Positions 11,626 to 21,980 of a DNA stretch of 64,000 bases are shown here, piece after piece. The position numbers were made by a program, and so were the translations under genes. Positions within the stretch are counted from its first letter, which is position 1. Each line of letters starts with the position of its first letter. Under the pieces are notes generated by a model, which was not told the DNA's origin, ran no database searches, and worked only from the letters and a program-made list of their open reading frames with translations. The DNA comes from Cryptomeria japonica (Eukaryota > Streptophyta > Pinopsida > Cupressales > Cupressaceae): assembly GCF_030272615.1 (NCBI RefSeq), contig NC_081412.1:673949823-674013822 (forward strand), written 5' to 3'.

Positions 11626-12160
11626 ACTTGGACTCAGCAGAAAACAACTCAAAAATGCATAAAATCTAAAATTTCAAATTTGCCTACTGCTGGTCCGTAG
11701 TCCTCTGGCCGCTGAAACCGTCGGACTTGCTCAAATCGGTGCTCTGCAACTAGTACCAGCATCCTAACTGCTGCTTGCTCCTCTCAAATGTCACTATCAA
11801 AGCTCTTGTTTCACAATTGTCACGGTTACAAATGACCCTGTTTTCACCCCTTTCTCTCCATATTAACCCTTCGCCGTCACCCAAATTTTCCTCCGCTCAA
11901 CGTCATGGTCCCCGTGAACTTCTCAAGCCTCCCATTTCTCCATTTTATCTCTGATTTCTTGTATTTTTTACGCGCATTGCTAACTTCTTCTCTTCTATCA
12001 CCCTGCCAATTTTTATTATTTTTCGAGAGATCGTCTGATTTTCCGAATTTTTTTCGACCCATCTCTCGAGGGGGCATACCACCCATTAAATTAACATTTT
12101 ATGGAGCATTTATTTACACCTATTTTTCTTTCTTTGAAACAACGTGATAAACCACACCGC
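11626..12160. other. 3' non-coding interior of gypsy element A
   Basis: No recognisable coding on either strand. Short open frames (for example 11877-12086 minus) have no known motif. The region leads into the polypurine tract and LTR. Confidence 0.5.
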
Positions 12161-12163
12161 CTC

Positions 12164-12176
12164 AAAGAGGGGCAAA
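12164..12176 (+). promoter_or_regulatory. Putative polypurine tract of gypsy element A
   Basis: AAAGAGGGGCAAA directly precedes a TGTAGTCACA LTR start, the usual arrangement for a gypsy 3' LTR in plus orientation. Confidence 0.65.
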
Positions 12177-13556
12177 TGTAGTCACATAAATCTATCCATT
12201 TTAATTAAAATGAATATTTGCTATTTATTTGATTAAAAAAGCCCCTAGCCAACAATTAATTAAATCAACATTTAATTAATTCATCTTCAAACATTCTCCT
12301 ATTAATTAAATAAATTATTCAATTTATTTTAATTAATTCATTAAACCAAATTCACAATCAATTAAATGAATAAATCCTATTTATTTAATTTGATCCCCTT
12401 TCCTCTTTTAAATAAATTAAATAAAACATTTATTTAAATTATTTATTCCCCCCCCCCCCCCCCACTTGCATTTTCCTACAAATGCAACTTGCACCTATTT
12501 ATTAAAATAAATGAATTTTATTTTAATAAAATCCTATTTTCCCTCAACCACCAAATCCAGTTGCACTCCTAACCCCCTTCTAGATTCTTCTAACCCCTTC
12601 CTAATTAGCCTAATCCATCCCCTAATTATTGTCACATTCCTAAACAACTTGGAGTCACTTCTCAAAGACCTCAAAGTCTTTGAAAAACATTTAATGTTTT
12701 GTGTGTTCAACAATTTAACCTCTAAAGTCTTCTAAACCACTTATGGCTCTTACATAACCATTTATGGTTATTTCAACTTGCCCTCATGTGTCTCCTCAAG
12801 CATTTATTGCTTTGACCATGGTGATCCCATTTGCCTTTGCACAAGAGTTTATCCATTGGATAAAAGCTTTATTCTTTGAATAAATATTTTATTCACTCAA
12901 CCCAACCTTGACCTCAACTCCCAAGGTAACCATGAGGTCTTCTCAAGCATTTAATGCTTCTTACATCTCCTCTCAACCTCTCTCATGCTGACACTTGTCA
13001 TCTTGGGATTGGGTTGAAAACTCTCACATGGATCATGAACCATTCAATCCTGACCCTTGTTGAGATTACTCAATCTCAACCATCCATTGCTCTATTTTTC
13101 TTATAAATAAAGCCCATTTCTTCATAATCCAGATCTTGAAAACTTATATGCATTTAACCTATAAACATTTTAGAGAGAATTTAGCATAGAATACTAATAT
13201 CTTGTCATTTTGGTTAAAATAAATCATTTTTAGTATCAATAGCATCTAGTATTAGCTTTTCATTTACATTTGGAGCAAATACTTCAATCTCAATCCTCCA
13301 TAAGCATCCATAGTGCAAAAAGATGCTGAGAGCTACACTAGTTTGGAACTTGGAGAAGAGAGGAACAAAGGAGAAGGAGCCAAGAGCATGTTAGGAGGCA
13401 TTTGGAGATGCCTCATCATATTTACTTTCTTAGTTAAATATTCTCTCATGTTTTTGGCATTTCTTTTGATATGCTTGTTTAGATTAGTTTTTGATTGACT
13501 AACACTAACAGTTTCTTGTGTGTTGTGTTATTTATCTTGACTAACCTTGTCCCTTT
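12177..13556 (+). repeat. LTR of gypsy element A (same family as the LTR at 53127)
   Basis: It starts TGTAGTCACATAAA after a purine tract. The AT-rich first third and the block 12466-13000 align with 53450-53970: shared CACTTGCATTTTCCTAC, CCCCCTTCTAGATTCTT, GTCACTTCTCAAA and ACCATGAGGTCTTCTCAAGC. A TATA box lies at 13102 (TATAAATA), matching 54071 in the other copy. A 16-base C run is at 12448-12463. The right boundary is uncertain: the R/U5 part has diverged from the 53-kb copy, and integrase coding starts abruptly at about 13557. Confidence 0.75.
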
Positions 13557-14232
13557 TTGCAGAGCATCAAATACTATTGGCCTCAAGTTTTTCAAGATGC
13601 ATTTAAATACGTAAGAAAATGTGAGGAGTGTCAAAAATTTTCAGGAAAGCTAACATTTCAAGGCTCATTACTGTTGAGACCTATGCATGTGGAAGAGCCA
13701 TTCCAACAATGGGGGTTGGATTTCATAGGAGAGATAACAAAGAAGTTTAGTGGTGGTCACCGATGGATCCTTGTAGCCACTGATTATTTTACTAAGTGGG
13801 TAGAAGCAACTCCAACAAAACAGGCCACAAGTAAGGTTAGAAGAATTTAGGACCTTTTGTCAAGATTATGATGTGGTAATATCATACTCATCCCCTTACC
13901 ACCCTCAGGCCAATGGGCAGGCATAATCTAGTAGCAAGAACATCCTCAAAGTAATCAAGATAATGCTTGGTCAAAATAAAAGATTGTGGGATTCAAAACT
14001 GAACCTAGCTATTCAGGCGGATAGGATCACAGTAAAGAAAACTACAGGAAAGTCCCCATTCAAGTTGGTCTATGGGAAACAAGCCAGAATGCCTTTAGAA
14101 AACTTTTTACCAGTCTACCAATTCATAGTAGATGAAGAAGTTGACATCATATATCCAATGAAAGAAAGGTTGGTACAACTTTCCGAATTAGATAAAGACT
14201 TAGCACAAGCAAGTAAAATGGATCAATCTTGA
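13557..14232 (+). pseudogene. Ty3/gypsy integrase fragment
   Basis: It opens inside the zinc-binding domain (KYYWPQVFQDA, then KCEECQKFSGK). It continues into the core with WGLDFIGEI (first catalytic Asp) and ATDYFTKWVEATPT. A deletion of roughly 25 codons follows KQATSKV and removes the second Asp block. The frame shifts to a short stretch with DYDVVISYSSPYHPQANGQA, where the expected catalytic Glu codon is TAA (about 13924). The C-terminal part reads LYG-like VYGKQARMPLENF and ends at 14232. It is inactive. Its start abuts the LTR of element A, so A may be inserted in the integrase gene of an older gypsy copy whose 5' part lies outside the window. Confidence 0.85.
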
Positions 14233-14551
14233 CACACCCAAATTCATGATAGTAGTCTTCGAAGAGAGCTTTCTAATGATTATTATTTTAATATATATTG
14301 AGTTTATTATGATTTTCTTTTAAGATTAACAAAACATAGGTTTCACACCGAACATCAACTTCTATATTCAATGCTTATGGAAAAATAGTAAACAAGTGAA
14401 GAAAATTCTTATAAGTATCTACATAATAGGTATTGAAGTCCTCTTTCCAACCAAGAAAAAGTAAAATAAAAAAATTTAATACATACACAACACGTTATGA
14501 GCTACCAAATGAACATATGTCAAAATTACAAATAACTTGACTTGAAAACTT
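14233..14551. other. AT-rich sequence, nothing recognised
   Basis: No coding motif or repeat boundary could be identified between the integrase fragment and the SINE target site. Confidence 0.5.
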
Positions 14552-14568
14552 AATAAAATATGAAATAT

Positions 14569-14855
14569 ATTTTATTTTATTTTTAAATAATGCCTGGTAA
14601 ACTTGTTAACGTGACCGGCGACACTGGCATGACATGCCCTCCATCTACACGTGAAATGCTTTTGACCTGGAGCTATGAACCGGTGAGGCCACAACTGGGG
14701 GACCTCATCCCCACACTACACTAGTTCAAACCTGCGAGCACAACAGCCCAGCGAGACACAAGGCCTGCGAGCATAATGGCCCAGCAGGGGGTTTGAACCT
14801 TGGTGGCCGCTTCACCAACGAAGTGTTTTAACCACGACACTACATGTCTGAAGAC
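14569..14855 (-). mobile_element. tRNA-derived SINE with 17-bp target-site duplication
   Basis: The 287-bp insert is bounded by identical copies of AATAAAATATGAAATAT at 14552-14568 and 14856-14872. On the minus strand it begins GTCTTCAGACATG and carries an A-box-like TAGTGTCGTGG (14842-14832) and a B-box GGTTCAAACCC (14799-14789). Their spacing is about 43 bases, close to that in tRNAs. It ends in an A-rich tail (the plus-strand ATTTTATTTTATTTTT next to the left duplication). The body contains GCTCGCAGG twice. It would be transcribed by RNA polymerase III and mobilised by a LINE. It is non-coding. Confidence 0.92.
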
Positions 14856-15135
14856 AATAAAATATGAAATATTGAAGATAATGTAATGAAACCAATTGGA
14901 AACATTAGATATGGATTTTACAAAATTAATTTTTTGAAAGAATCACATTCATATATATTTTAGAGAAAAAGTTATGTCTTACCAAATGAGTACCATTCTT
15001 TAAAAATGTTGTTTACTATAAAAAAAACTAGTTTTTGAGGGTGATAGAAAAATGGATACAAATTGATCCCAAAGAGTTTCAAAAAAACATATTTATAATC
15101 TAAACACAAAATTTCACAAATCACTAGTTCACATC

Positions 15136-15493
15136 TATTGGAGTTGAGAAATACACAACACCATAGGAGCCCAAATGATCTCTGTAAGCTGAAAAACATG
15201 TTACAAGGAGAAGCAAGGAAACAAATAACAGATAAAACAAATACACAAAAAATATGCTCAAAAAGATGAGAGCTCAATATTCACAAATATGTGTAATGTG
15301 ATAATCTTTACAATGAAAAGAAAGAACTCAACCTTTAATAGGTCAAGAAACCCTAAAAAAAAAAACCTAGGTTTGCACATAATAATTAATAAAAAGAATT
15401 AATTATTATGCACCTAAAGTTAGCTTAAGTGTAAAAGAGATAAAGGGAACTTAAATAATTAAACAAATATTATTTAATTAATCAAGTAAAACA
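15136..15493 (-). repeat. 3' LTR (element orientation) of the non-autonomous element
   Basis: 358 bp, paired with 17363-17731. On the minus strand it starts TGTTTTACTTG directly after a G-run. Confidence 0.85.
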
Positions 15494-17362
15494 CCCCCCC
15501 TTAAGCTAGACTTAGGGAGAAGCTAAAACCTAGAAGAACTACTGAAAGCAGGAAAGATGGGTCTTGGCAACAAGGCCTGATCAAGTACCCAAATACAACC
15601 AAATCTCTATGAACCGGAGAAATAGAGAAAACCACGTGGGCAAAAACTCTACTCCAAAAAGAGATGGAAAAGAACACCATTGAAGCATGAAATAGATGCA
15701 AACACCGTCGGAGAGAAACTGCTGATCTGAAGAACCTCCACTGAAATAGAACATGACCAAATAGAGAAGACTGTAATCTGTATGAGTGCCTTCAGATGAC
15801 ACTACTCGAATCAAATAGAAAATAAGGCAAACAACTGAACTCAAAGATATAGATGGCATGTGAAGCCAAAGCCTGAATAGTTGATCAATCGAACCACAAA
15901 AGCATTAGAACCAATAGGACAAACCTCCCCATAATGCTGAAGAGGGAAAGGGATAGGTACACTGAAAATAGCGACCAACAAGAACTGGATGACGAAGAAC
16001 CACGAACATCGAAGGTGCTGAGAAAGTACATAGTGTCGTGGAAGGAACACTCACTTGACACACATCATGAGGTGAATGTTGTGGAAGGAACACTCACTGG
16101 ACAAAGGCAGATGGCAAACAACAGGCAAACATTAACCCCCTCATGGCACTTTATAAGTAGTGCATGTACAATAAGGCACAAGATGTGCAAGATTCCAAGT
16201 AAACAATGCATGATGGCACTTTATCTCAGTGTGTTTCCATAAATGAAATGCTACAATGATAAAAAGATTGGAAATAGAAAAGAGAACCAAAATAGAGACA
16301 TCCTACTCAGAGAAGAGATCATAGGACCTGAAACAACCAAGATATCCATAGAGTGCTGAAAAGACAAAAAACTGAAGAAAAAATTATTGGAGTAGAATCT
16401 GGAAAGAAAACTCATGCAGCTGGAAAGTACACAAGACAAGCTTTCCAATGATATAAAGTTTTCGAAAAACGGAGTTCGGATGCTCATTTTATGGCTCCTG
16501 GAGTGCAAAAAGGAGACCCCACTTTGACTGAAAAAAAAATATAGTCAAACAGAAAAATTGGAAAAAAATACCAACATCACGAGGTCCGGCTTGGAACTAG
16601 ATTTCCGACGCCTATTCATTTTCAAAAAAACGACTCCGTATGCCCAAGGTATGGCCAAAAAACCAAAGCCCCCTTCAAAACAAGAGGAAGGGGTAGTTTG
16701 GTGGCTGGGGCGGTCAAAGGTGGCCCGTGGGTGGTGACTAGGTGGTGCAGCGGTGGTCGGGTAGGTGTTTTTGGTTGGGGCTGTGGTTTCCGACAAGCGG
16801 AGCTAGGGCGGTCAGTGGTTCGGAGGCGGTGGGGAGCTGGCGCTGCAGGCGGCGGTGGGGGCCAGGAAGGCGGGGCCGCCAGGGGCCAAAGGTCATCGAT
16901 GGCGGTCGGAGGCCGACAGCCAGCGGGGCCTGCCCTGACAGCGATGGCGGGGGCCCTACCAAAACTTTTTTTTTTCCGTTTTGCCCTAATATTTTTTATT
17001 TTTTATTTTTTTCTCTTTTTTTTCACAAAATCAAAAATTCGTCCTGCATGCCGTAAAAAGGCAAAAAAGTTTTTTTTTTTGAAATTTTTTTCTCAAAGTG
17101 CGTGTCAGGGTCGTACGACCTGGGACTGGAGAAAAAAATACTCCCAAAGGCTCAGGAGCTAAAAATGGTCAAGTTTTATATGACTATAGGGGATTTTGGG
17201 CCTTCTGAGCACAATGGTGAAGTTCGTTTAAGCCCAAAGTGCTTAGAAAAAAAAGTCTATCCCTAAGTAAATAAAAAAGCTTCTTGAAACCCTAGATCTG
17301 CTTCCAATGCAAAAATTCTTTAAAAAAGAACAGATAGCTGTAGATCTGAAGCTCTGATACCG

Positions 17363-17731
17363 TACTAGAGTTGAGAAATACAACACCACAGGAGCCCAAA
17401 TGATCTCTGCAAGCTAAAAAGCCTATTACAAGGAGAAGCAAGGAAGAAAATAACAGATAAAACAAATACACAAAAAATATGCTCAAAAAGATGAGAGCTC
17501 AATATTCACAAATATGTGTAATATGATGATCCTTACAATGAAAAGAAAGAACTCAACCTTTAATAGGTCAAGAAACCCTAAAAAGGAAAACCTAGGTTTG
17601 CACATAATAATTAATAAAAAATTTAATTATTATACACCTAAAGTTAGCTAAGTGTAAAAGAGATAAAGGGAACTTAAATAATTAAACAAATATTGTTTAA
17701 TTAATCAAGTAAATACCTGAATACTCTAACA
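17363..17731 (-). repeat. 5' LTR (element orientation) of the non-autonomous element
   Basis: 369 bp, adjoining the primer site at 17351-17362. On the minus strand it starts TGTTAGAGTATTC and appears to end in TA rather than the usual CA. Confidence 0.83.
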
Positions 17732-17828
17732 ACATCATCTACAGATTTCTTACAGTTAAATAGCAGTAATAGGTGTTTGAATGTGAAGTTTTTTCTCAAA
17801 ATGATTATTTCAATGTCAAAGTTGGCTA

Positions 17829-18459
17829 AAAAGTGTAACTCACTATTGTGGGATTACCCTTAATATGGCTGGAACTAAATCAGAAATGGAAGATATTAGG
17901 CGAGCCTAGGAGGCCTTTAAAATTAAAGTTGAGGAAGTCATCTTAGCCTACAAGAAGTCTGCCAACATGCATAACTCTTCTCTCTAGGCTATCTAGACCA
18001 TACAGAGTGAGCTGAATAGGAAAAGAGGGAAGAAGCGTAAGCAAACAGAGGCTATGATTGCAGGTGCTAGCAACACAAAGTCCCTGATGAAAGCTACTCA
18101 AGATTATGCTTTAGTGTCTTTCGACTTTGGGTTTGGGTCTTCCAAAAAGGTAACTTTTTCTAACATAGTCATAAGTTTATGCCAGGATTGGTAGGCTAGA
18201 CAATCCCTCATGTAGTTGGCCATCTCTTTGTCCCTTTCATGGATGGTTTGCTAGGTTTTGTGCTTCAGGTGTGTTTTTTTTGGTGTTTTAATCTTCCTAG
18301 TTTTTTAGTTTCTTTGTTGGTCCTCGAGTATCCCTCGTGGGTTTTTTCTTTGTGTTAGTGGGGGGCTTTTTGGTTGGGTGCACATTCCTCATGTACCCCA
18401 GGTATCACGTTGCAGATATGTAATGGTACGGGGGCCTATCTCGCTTTTATTAAACAAAA
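17829..18459 (+). mobile_element. 5'-truncated LINE-like retroposon with 12-bp target-site duplication
   Basis: CAAAGTTGGCTA occurs exactly at 17817-17828 and 18460-18471, flanking a 631-bp insert that ends TTTTATTAAACAAAA. The first half retains a degraded frame with Lys/Glu-rich coiled-coil-like sequence (EVILAYKKSANMHNSSL, RKRGKKRKQTEAMIAG) broken by TAG codons. The second half is T- and G-rich 3'-UTR-like sequence. No reverse transcriptase is seen, so family assignment rests on the target duplication and tail. A 5'-truncated LINE is most likely; a processed host transcript is possible. Confidence 0.75.
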
Positions 18460-18471
18460 CAAAGTTGGCTA

Positions 18472-19244
18472 GGCTCTAATTCCAATTGAAAGGAAGAAGT
18501 GTGGAATAATGCTTCCAAATATTAAATCTAACATAAAAGTGAATGCGAAAATTTCTTACAGACCCTTTAACAATTACAAATTAGATAAACACATACGAAT
18601 TCATATTTAAACGAATAAACTCATGACACTAGATTTACATGGGAAAACCCTTTCAAGAGAAAAAAACCCACTCCAAAAGCTAGATATCAATTGTATTATC
18701 AATAACAACCAACAACTATAATATAATACACAAAGACAATGCGCTTTAGGAATAGTTACAATAACATAATACTCTAGAGAAAATCCTAGCATATAACAAA
18801 TTAGAAAATATTCAACCTTGTCATACAAAATACACTAATAAGCCACATATATATGGATCTCAACACATGAGTGAATTTAAGCATCCATGGTTTCCAAAAT
18901 CAACTCATATGCTTAAAATATTAGTTGTATTAAAACAACAAGTTACCATTACCATGTGCACATAGTAACTTTCCAAAGCACTACCACATGACCCACTCAT
19001 AATTGTCATCTTGCCATATGCAACACCTACCTCACACCACTTGTCAAAAGCGAACTACATGATTAATACCAATTGTCAAATAATAACTCTTGATGACTCT
19101 TCCATTGACCTAGTAATCATCGTAGTAAATAAAAAAAAATTGTCATAGTCCCAACATAGCAACCCATGACATTATTTTTCTAAATTTTTAGACACCATAA
19201 AGGATTTCAAAATAAAATAATTAAATAAAAAATTAAGGACTCTT
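18472..19244. other. AT-rich sequence, nothing recognised
   Basis: A minus-strand open frame at 18607-18828 has no recognisable motif. No repeat boundaries found. Confidence 0.5.
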
Positions 19245-19901
19245 AAGTTTGAGACACCTTAATCCCAACACCCTCACATCAATAGCATAACAATGCTAAT
19301 AAAAGCCATACATTCCACATGGAGCCCTACCACCATCAATTTTTCCATCATGATGCCATCCTACTTGTTTAACAATGTAGATAAACCAATCAAGGAATCA
19401 CATACAATTAGAGCAGCTAATTGCTTTATGTTGGGCATAGGTCACATGGATCCAAATGTTGTGGTAGACCCTAGAATTGTCTATGACATGGTTCCTCAAT
19501 ATTAAATCACTTTCCTCTACTCTCTCAACTACATAGAACAATAAATCACTCTTTTCACTAAGGAGTAAGTTTCCTACGTCAATTCTACTTTGGAATTCAA
19601 TGATCCCAACTATACATCCCTTTCTATTCTAATAAATTTAAGGACCAATTTGGTTCATGTAAGGAGAAAATCCATGACATGTGCGGGTGCACAGGTTAAT
19701 TTAGTGTACCAAGTGACTATGAAGGACCCTACTAGCATCACTATAAGCATGGAACCACAAATGTTAAATTTCAAAAAGCTCTTGGATGTTGTTACCTATA
19801 GTGTAAAATTCAAAAGTACATTGCCTCTTTCAAACCCCCACTTTAGTGTTCCCACCATGGACAACTATGATAAAGATATCAATAATAGATATAAAAGATA
19901 A
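19245..19901 (+). pseudogene. Subtilisin-like serine protease (subtilase) C-terminal pseudogene
   Basis: One frame reads PHINSITMLIKAIHSTWSPT, SYLFNNVDKPIK, ANCFMLGIGHMDPNVVVDPR, IVYDMVPQY, then SLNYIEQ, DPNYTSLSILINL, VRRKSMTCAGAQVNLVYQVT, ISMEPQMLNFKKL and YSVKFKSTLPLSNPHF. This is the end of the peptidase S8 domain after the catalytic Ser motif (which is degraded and marked by a stop near 19262), followed by the C-terminal fibronectin-III-like domain of plant subtilases. In-frame TAA, TAA and TAA stops lie at about 19503, 19548 and 19572, and the normal active-site half is missing. Plant subtilases are secreted cell-wall proteases. This copy cannot make one. Confidence 0.85.
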
Positions 19902-20092
19902 AAGAAATAATATGCTATCAATAAGAATAAGATAATATGCTCAATAAAATTTTAAGAGTTACCACTCCTCAAAAACAACTATGATAAAGATATCAATAAT
20001 AGACAAAAAAAGATAAAATAAATAATATGCTATCAATAACAACAAGATAATATGCTTAATAAACTTTTAAGAGTTACCACTCCTCAAGAATA
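19860..20092. repeat. Tandem duplication, period about 114 bp, two copies
   Basis: ACAACTATGATAAAGATATC at 19861 recurs at 19975. The copies share AATAATATGCTATCAATAA and AAGAGTTACCACTCCTCAA. The first copy overlaps the last codons of the subtilase fragment. Confidence 0.85.
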
Positions 20093-20399
20093 GAAGCCAA
20101 GTAGCCTACAAGTACTTGACAAAGAAGCAACAAGGGGCTCCAAAGAAATGATGGCATTTTTGTGTAATGACAATAATGCTTTTAGATATCAATGTAATGA
20201 AGAAATGGCAATGAATAGAATATGTAGAGCTAAACATGAGCATCGGTGTGAGTCTTAGAGAGCTGTGAATGCAAGAATTATGTTCAAGAGTGGTAGAATG
20301 CAATAACGAAGTTCAAAAGTTCTCAAGTTGGAAGCAAAAGGAAGAAGCAAAAGGAAGAGACTTCAAGCAAAGATAGTGAAGGTAGGTGATTATTTTTAG
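20093..20399. other. Spacer with no recognised gene
   Basis: Contains a short direct repeat of GAAGCAAAAGGAAGA near 20333. Nothing else identified. Confidence 0.4.
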
Positions 20400-21383
20400 A
20401 AGAATGAATTGAAAAGGAGCAAAAGTGAACCTATACTTTATATTAAGTCCAAAGGTACCAATGATTTACTTATAATTTTTTTATATGTTGATGATCTCAT
20501 TTACAATAGCAATGGTGAAGTGTTAATAGAAGAATTCAGTAAAGCCATGAAGAGTGAATTTGAAATGACTGATTAGGGTTTGATACTTTACTTTCGAGGA
20601 ATAGAAGTCAAGAAATTTAGTGATACACGAGAAAAGTATATAACTGATTTTCTTGATAAATTTAGAATGAAGAATTGCAAACAATCAGATACACCTTTGG
20701 ATATAAAATTAAAATTGGCCAAAGATGATGATACCAAAAAGATAGATACAAAACTATATAGAAGTTTAGTTGGCAGCCTTATGTATCTTACTATAACTAG
20801 ACCTGACATCATTTATGCGATCATTGTAGTATCAAGATTTATGCAATAAAGAGGATACTTGGGTATGTTCATGGTACATGCAACTCTGACATTTTTTATA
20901 CACCAATAGACAACTTTAGATTGGTTGGATATATAGACAATCATTGGGCAATATCTATTAACAACAGAAAAGTACATCAAGATATGTATTCAGCTTGGGA
21001 TAAGGCACAATTTCTTGGTGTTCAAAGAAACAATTAACAATATCACTATTGTTAATGGAAGCAGAGTACATTGTAGCAACATTTACAACATGTCAAGCAA
21101 TTTTGTTGAGGAGAATACTCGCAGATTTGAAGCAAGAATAAAATACACCCACAAATGTTTACTATGACAATAATTCTACTATTTTTATAACAAAGAATAT
21201 ATTTTCCATAGTCGAACTAAGCCTATAGATATCCGACATCATTTCATCAACAATCTTGTGGCAGATGGACATATTGAACTACAGTTTTGCAAAAATAATG
21301 ATTAGCTAGCAGATGTGTTTACAAAAGCAATTTCAAAGAATTTTTATGCTAATATCGAGGATTTATTACACTAAGGGGGAGAA
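20400..21383 (+). pseudogene. Copia pol 3' remnant (RT palm to RNase H)
   Basis: Recognisable blocks are LLIIFLYVDDLIYNSN (RT catalytic YVDD), LILYFRGIEVKKF, YITDFLDKFRMKNC, LYRSLVGSLMYLTITRPDI, then HSRTKPIDIRHHFINNLVA (RNase H region), and LADVFTKAISKNFY at the end. These match the C-terminal half of a copia polyprotein. The frame carries several stops and small deletions. The 5' half is absent. It ends in a purine tract (AAGGGGGAGAA, 21373-21383) leading to an LTR. It lies just downstream of the TNL 3' end, on the opposite strand. Confidence 0.88.
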
Positions 21384-21742
21384 TAATAGCAGCAATGCTT
21401 AGGACGAACACCGTCTGTTCACCAGCTTACTGGAAACTTCTGCCAATAGGAAACGTCCTGCCAAATGTCATTAAGAACCGCCTTAATCCTTTTAACATTA
21501 CCTCATTTGCAAAGTGGCATCCGTATCCACTTCTTCTACCGCTTGCAATCTGATTCTTTACTTGCCGTGCACTGCAAGTTTATGAACTGCCCTTCTGTAA
21601 TTATAAAACAAGGACTAATGTAAGAATTTGATTATCATTATCATAACAAATTAGAGACCTCTACAGAGCTTTGTATCTATGTCTGCCTTTGTAATCTTCA
21701 CCGACATTAATAGCGCTAGTGTCGTTGCAACAATCTATTACA
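21384..21742 (+). repeat. Probable 3' LTR of the copia remnant
   Basis: It begins right after the purine tract (TAATAGCAGC, where TG is expected) and ends near ATCTATTACA. A TATA-like ATTATAAAAC lies near 21600. No partner LTR was found in the window, so the boundaries are inferred. Confidence 0.5.
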
Positions 21743-21980
21743 TTGCATGCGTTGTTTTTTGTTTATGCTCTAGCTTCTTTTCTTCTTTTTTTTCTCTCTT
21801 TTTAAATGTTCTGCTTATTTTTTTTCTTTTTTTTTTTTGATAAAAGTGGATAGAACCACTAAAATTATATTAAATATTGAGCTTTTTTTTACAGGTGTCT
21901 GGTTCAAAGAGCACTGAAGGGAAAGAACCAATAAGAAAACCCTTCAGTATTGCTCAAGAGAACATAAGCCTATCTACCCA
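21743..21980. other. TNL 3' flank with homopolymer T/A tract
   Basis: On the plus strand two T-rich runs (21776-21839) are followed by GATAAAAGTGGATAGAACC. On the minus strand this gives CACTTTTATC followed by a long A run, about 140-205 bases past the TNL stop. It may be a retroposon tail or an A-rich 3' UTR. No AATAAA signal is evident. Confidence 0.4.

Larger units (their letters stand above)
15136..17731 (-). mobile_element. Non-autonomous LTR retrotransposon (LARD/TRIM-like), 2.6 kb
   Basis: Direct LTRs at 15136-15493 and 17363-17731 share long blocks (for example GAGTTGAGAAATAC, GTGTAAAAGAGATAAAGGG). The plus-strand sequence GCTCTGATACCG at 17351-17362 is the reverse complement of a degenerate Met-tRNA primer site. 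The C7 run at 15494-15500 is a minus-strand polypurine tract. The element is therefore read right to left. A 5-bp duplication ACATC flanks it (15131-15135, 17732-17736). The left LTR lacks about 15 bases at its U3 end. The 1.9-kb interior has no gag or pol motif, so it would need proteins from another element. A GC-rich stretch (16690-16960) stands out from the AT-rich surroundings. Confidence 0.88.

Noticed and set aside
16698..17162. 154-codon Gly/Arg-rich frame and minus-strand Pro-rich frame
   Set aside because: GC-rich, biased interior of a non-autonomous LTR element. No domain on either strand.
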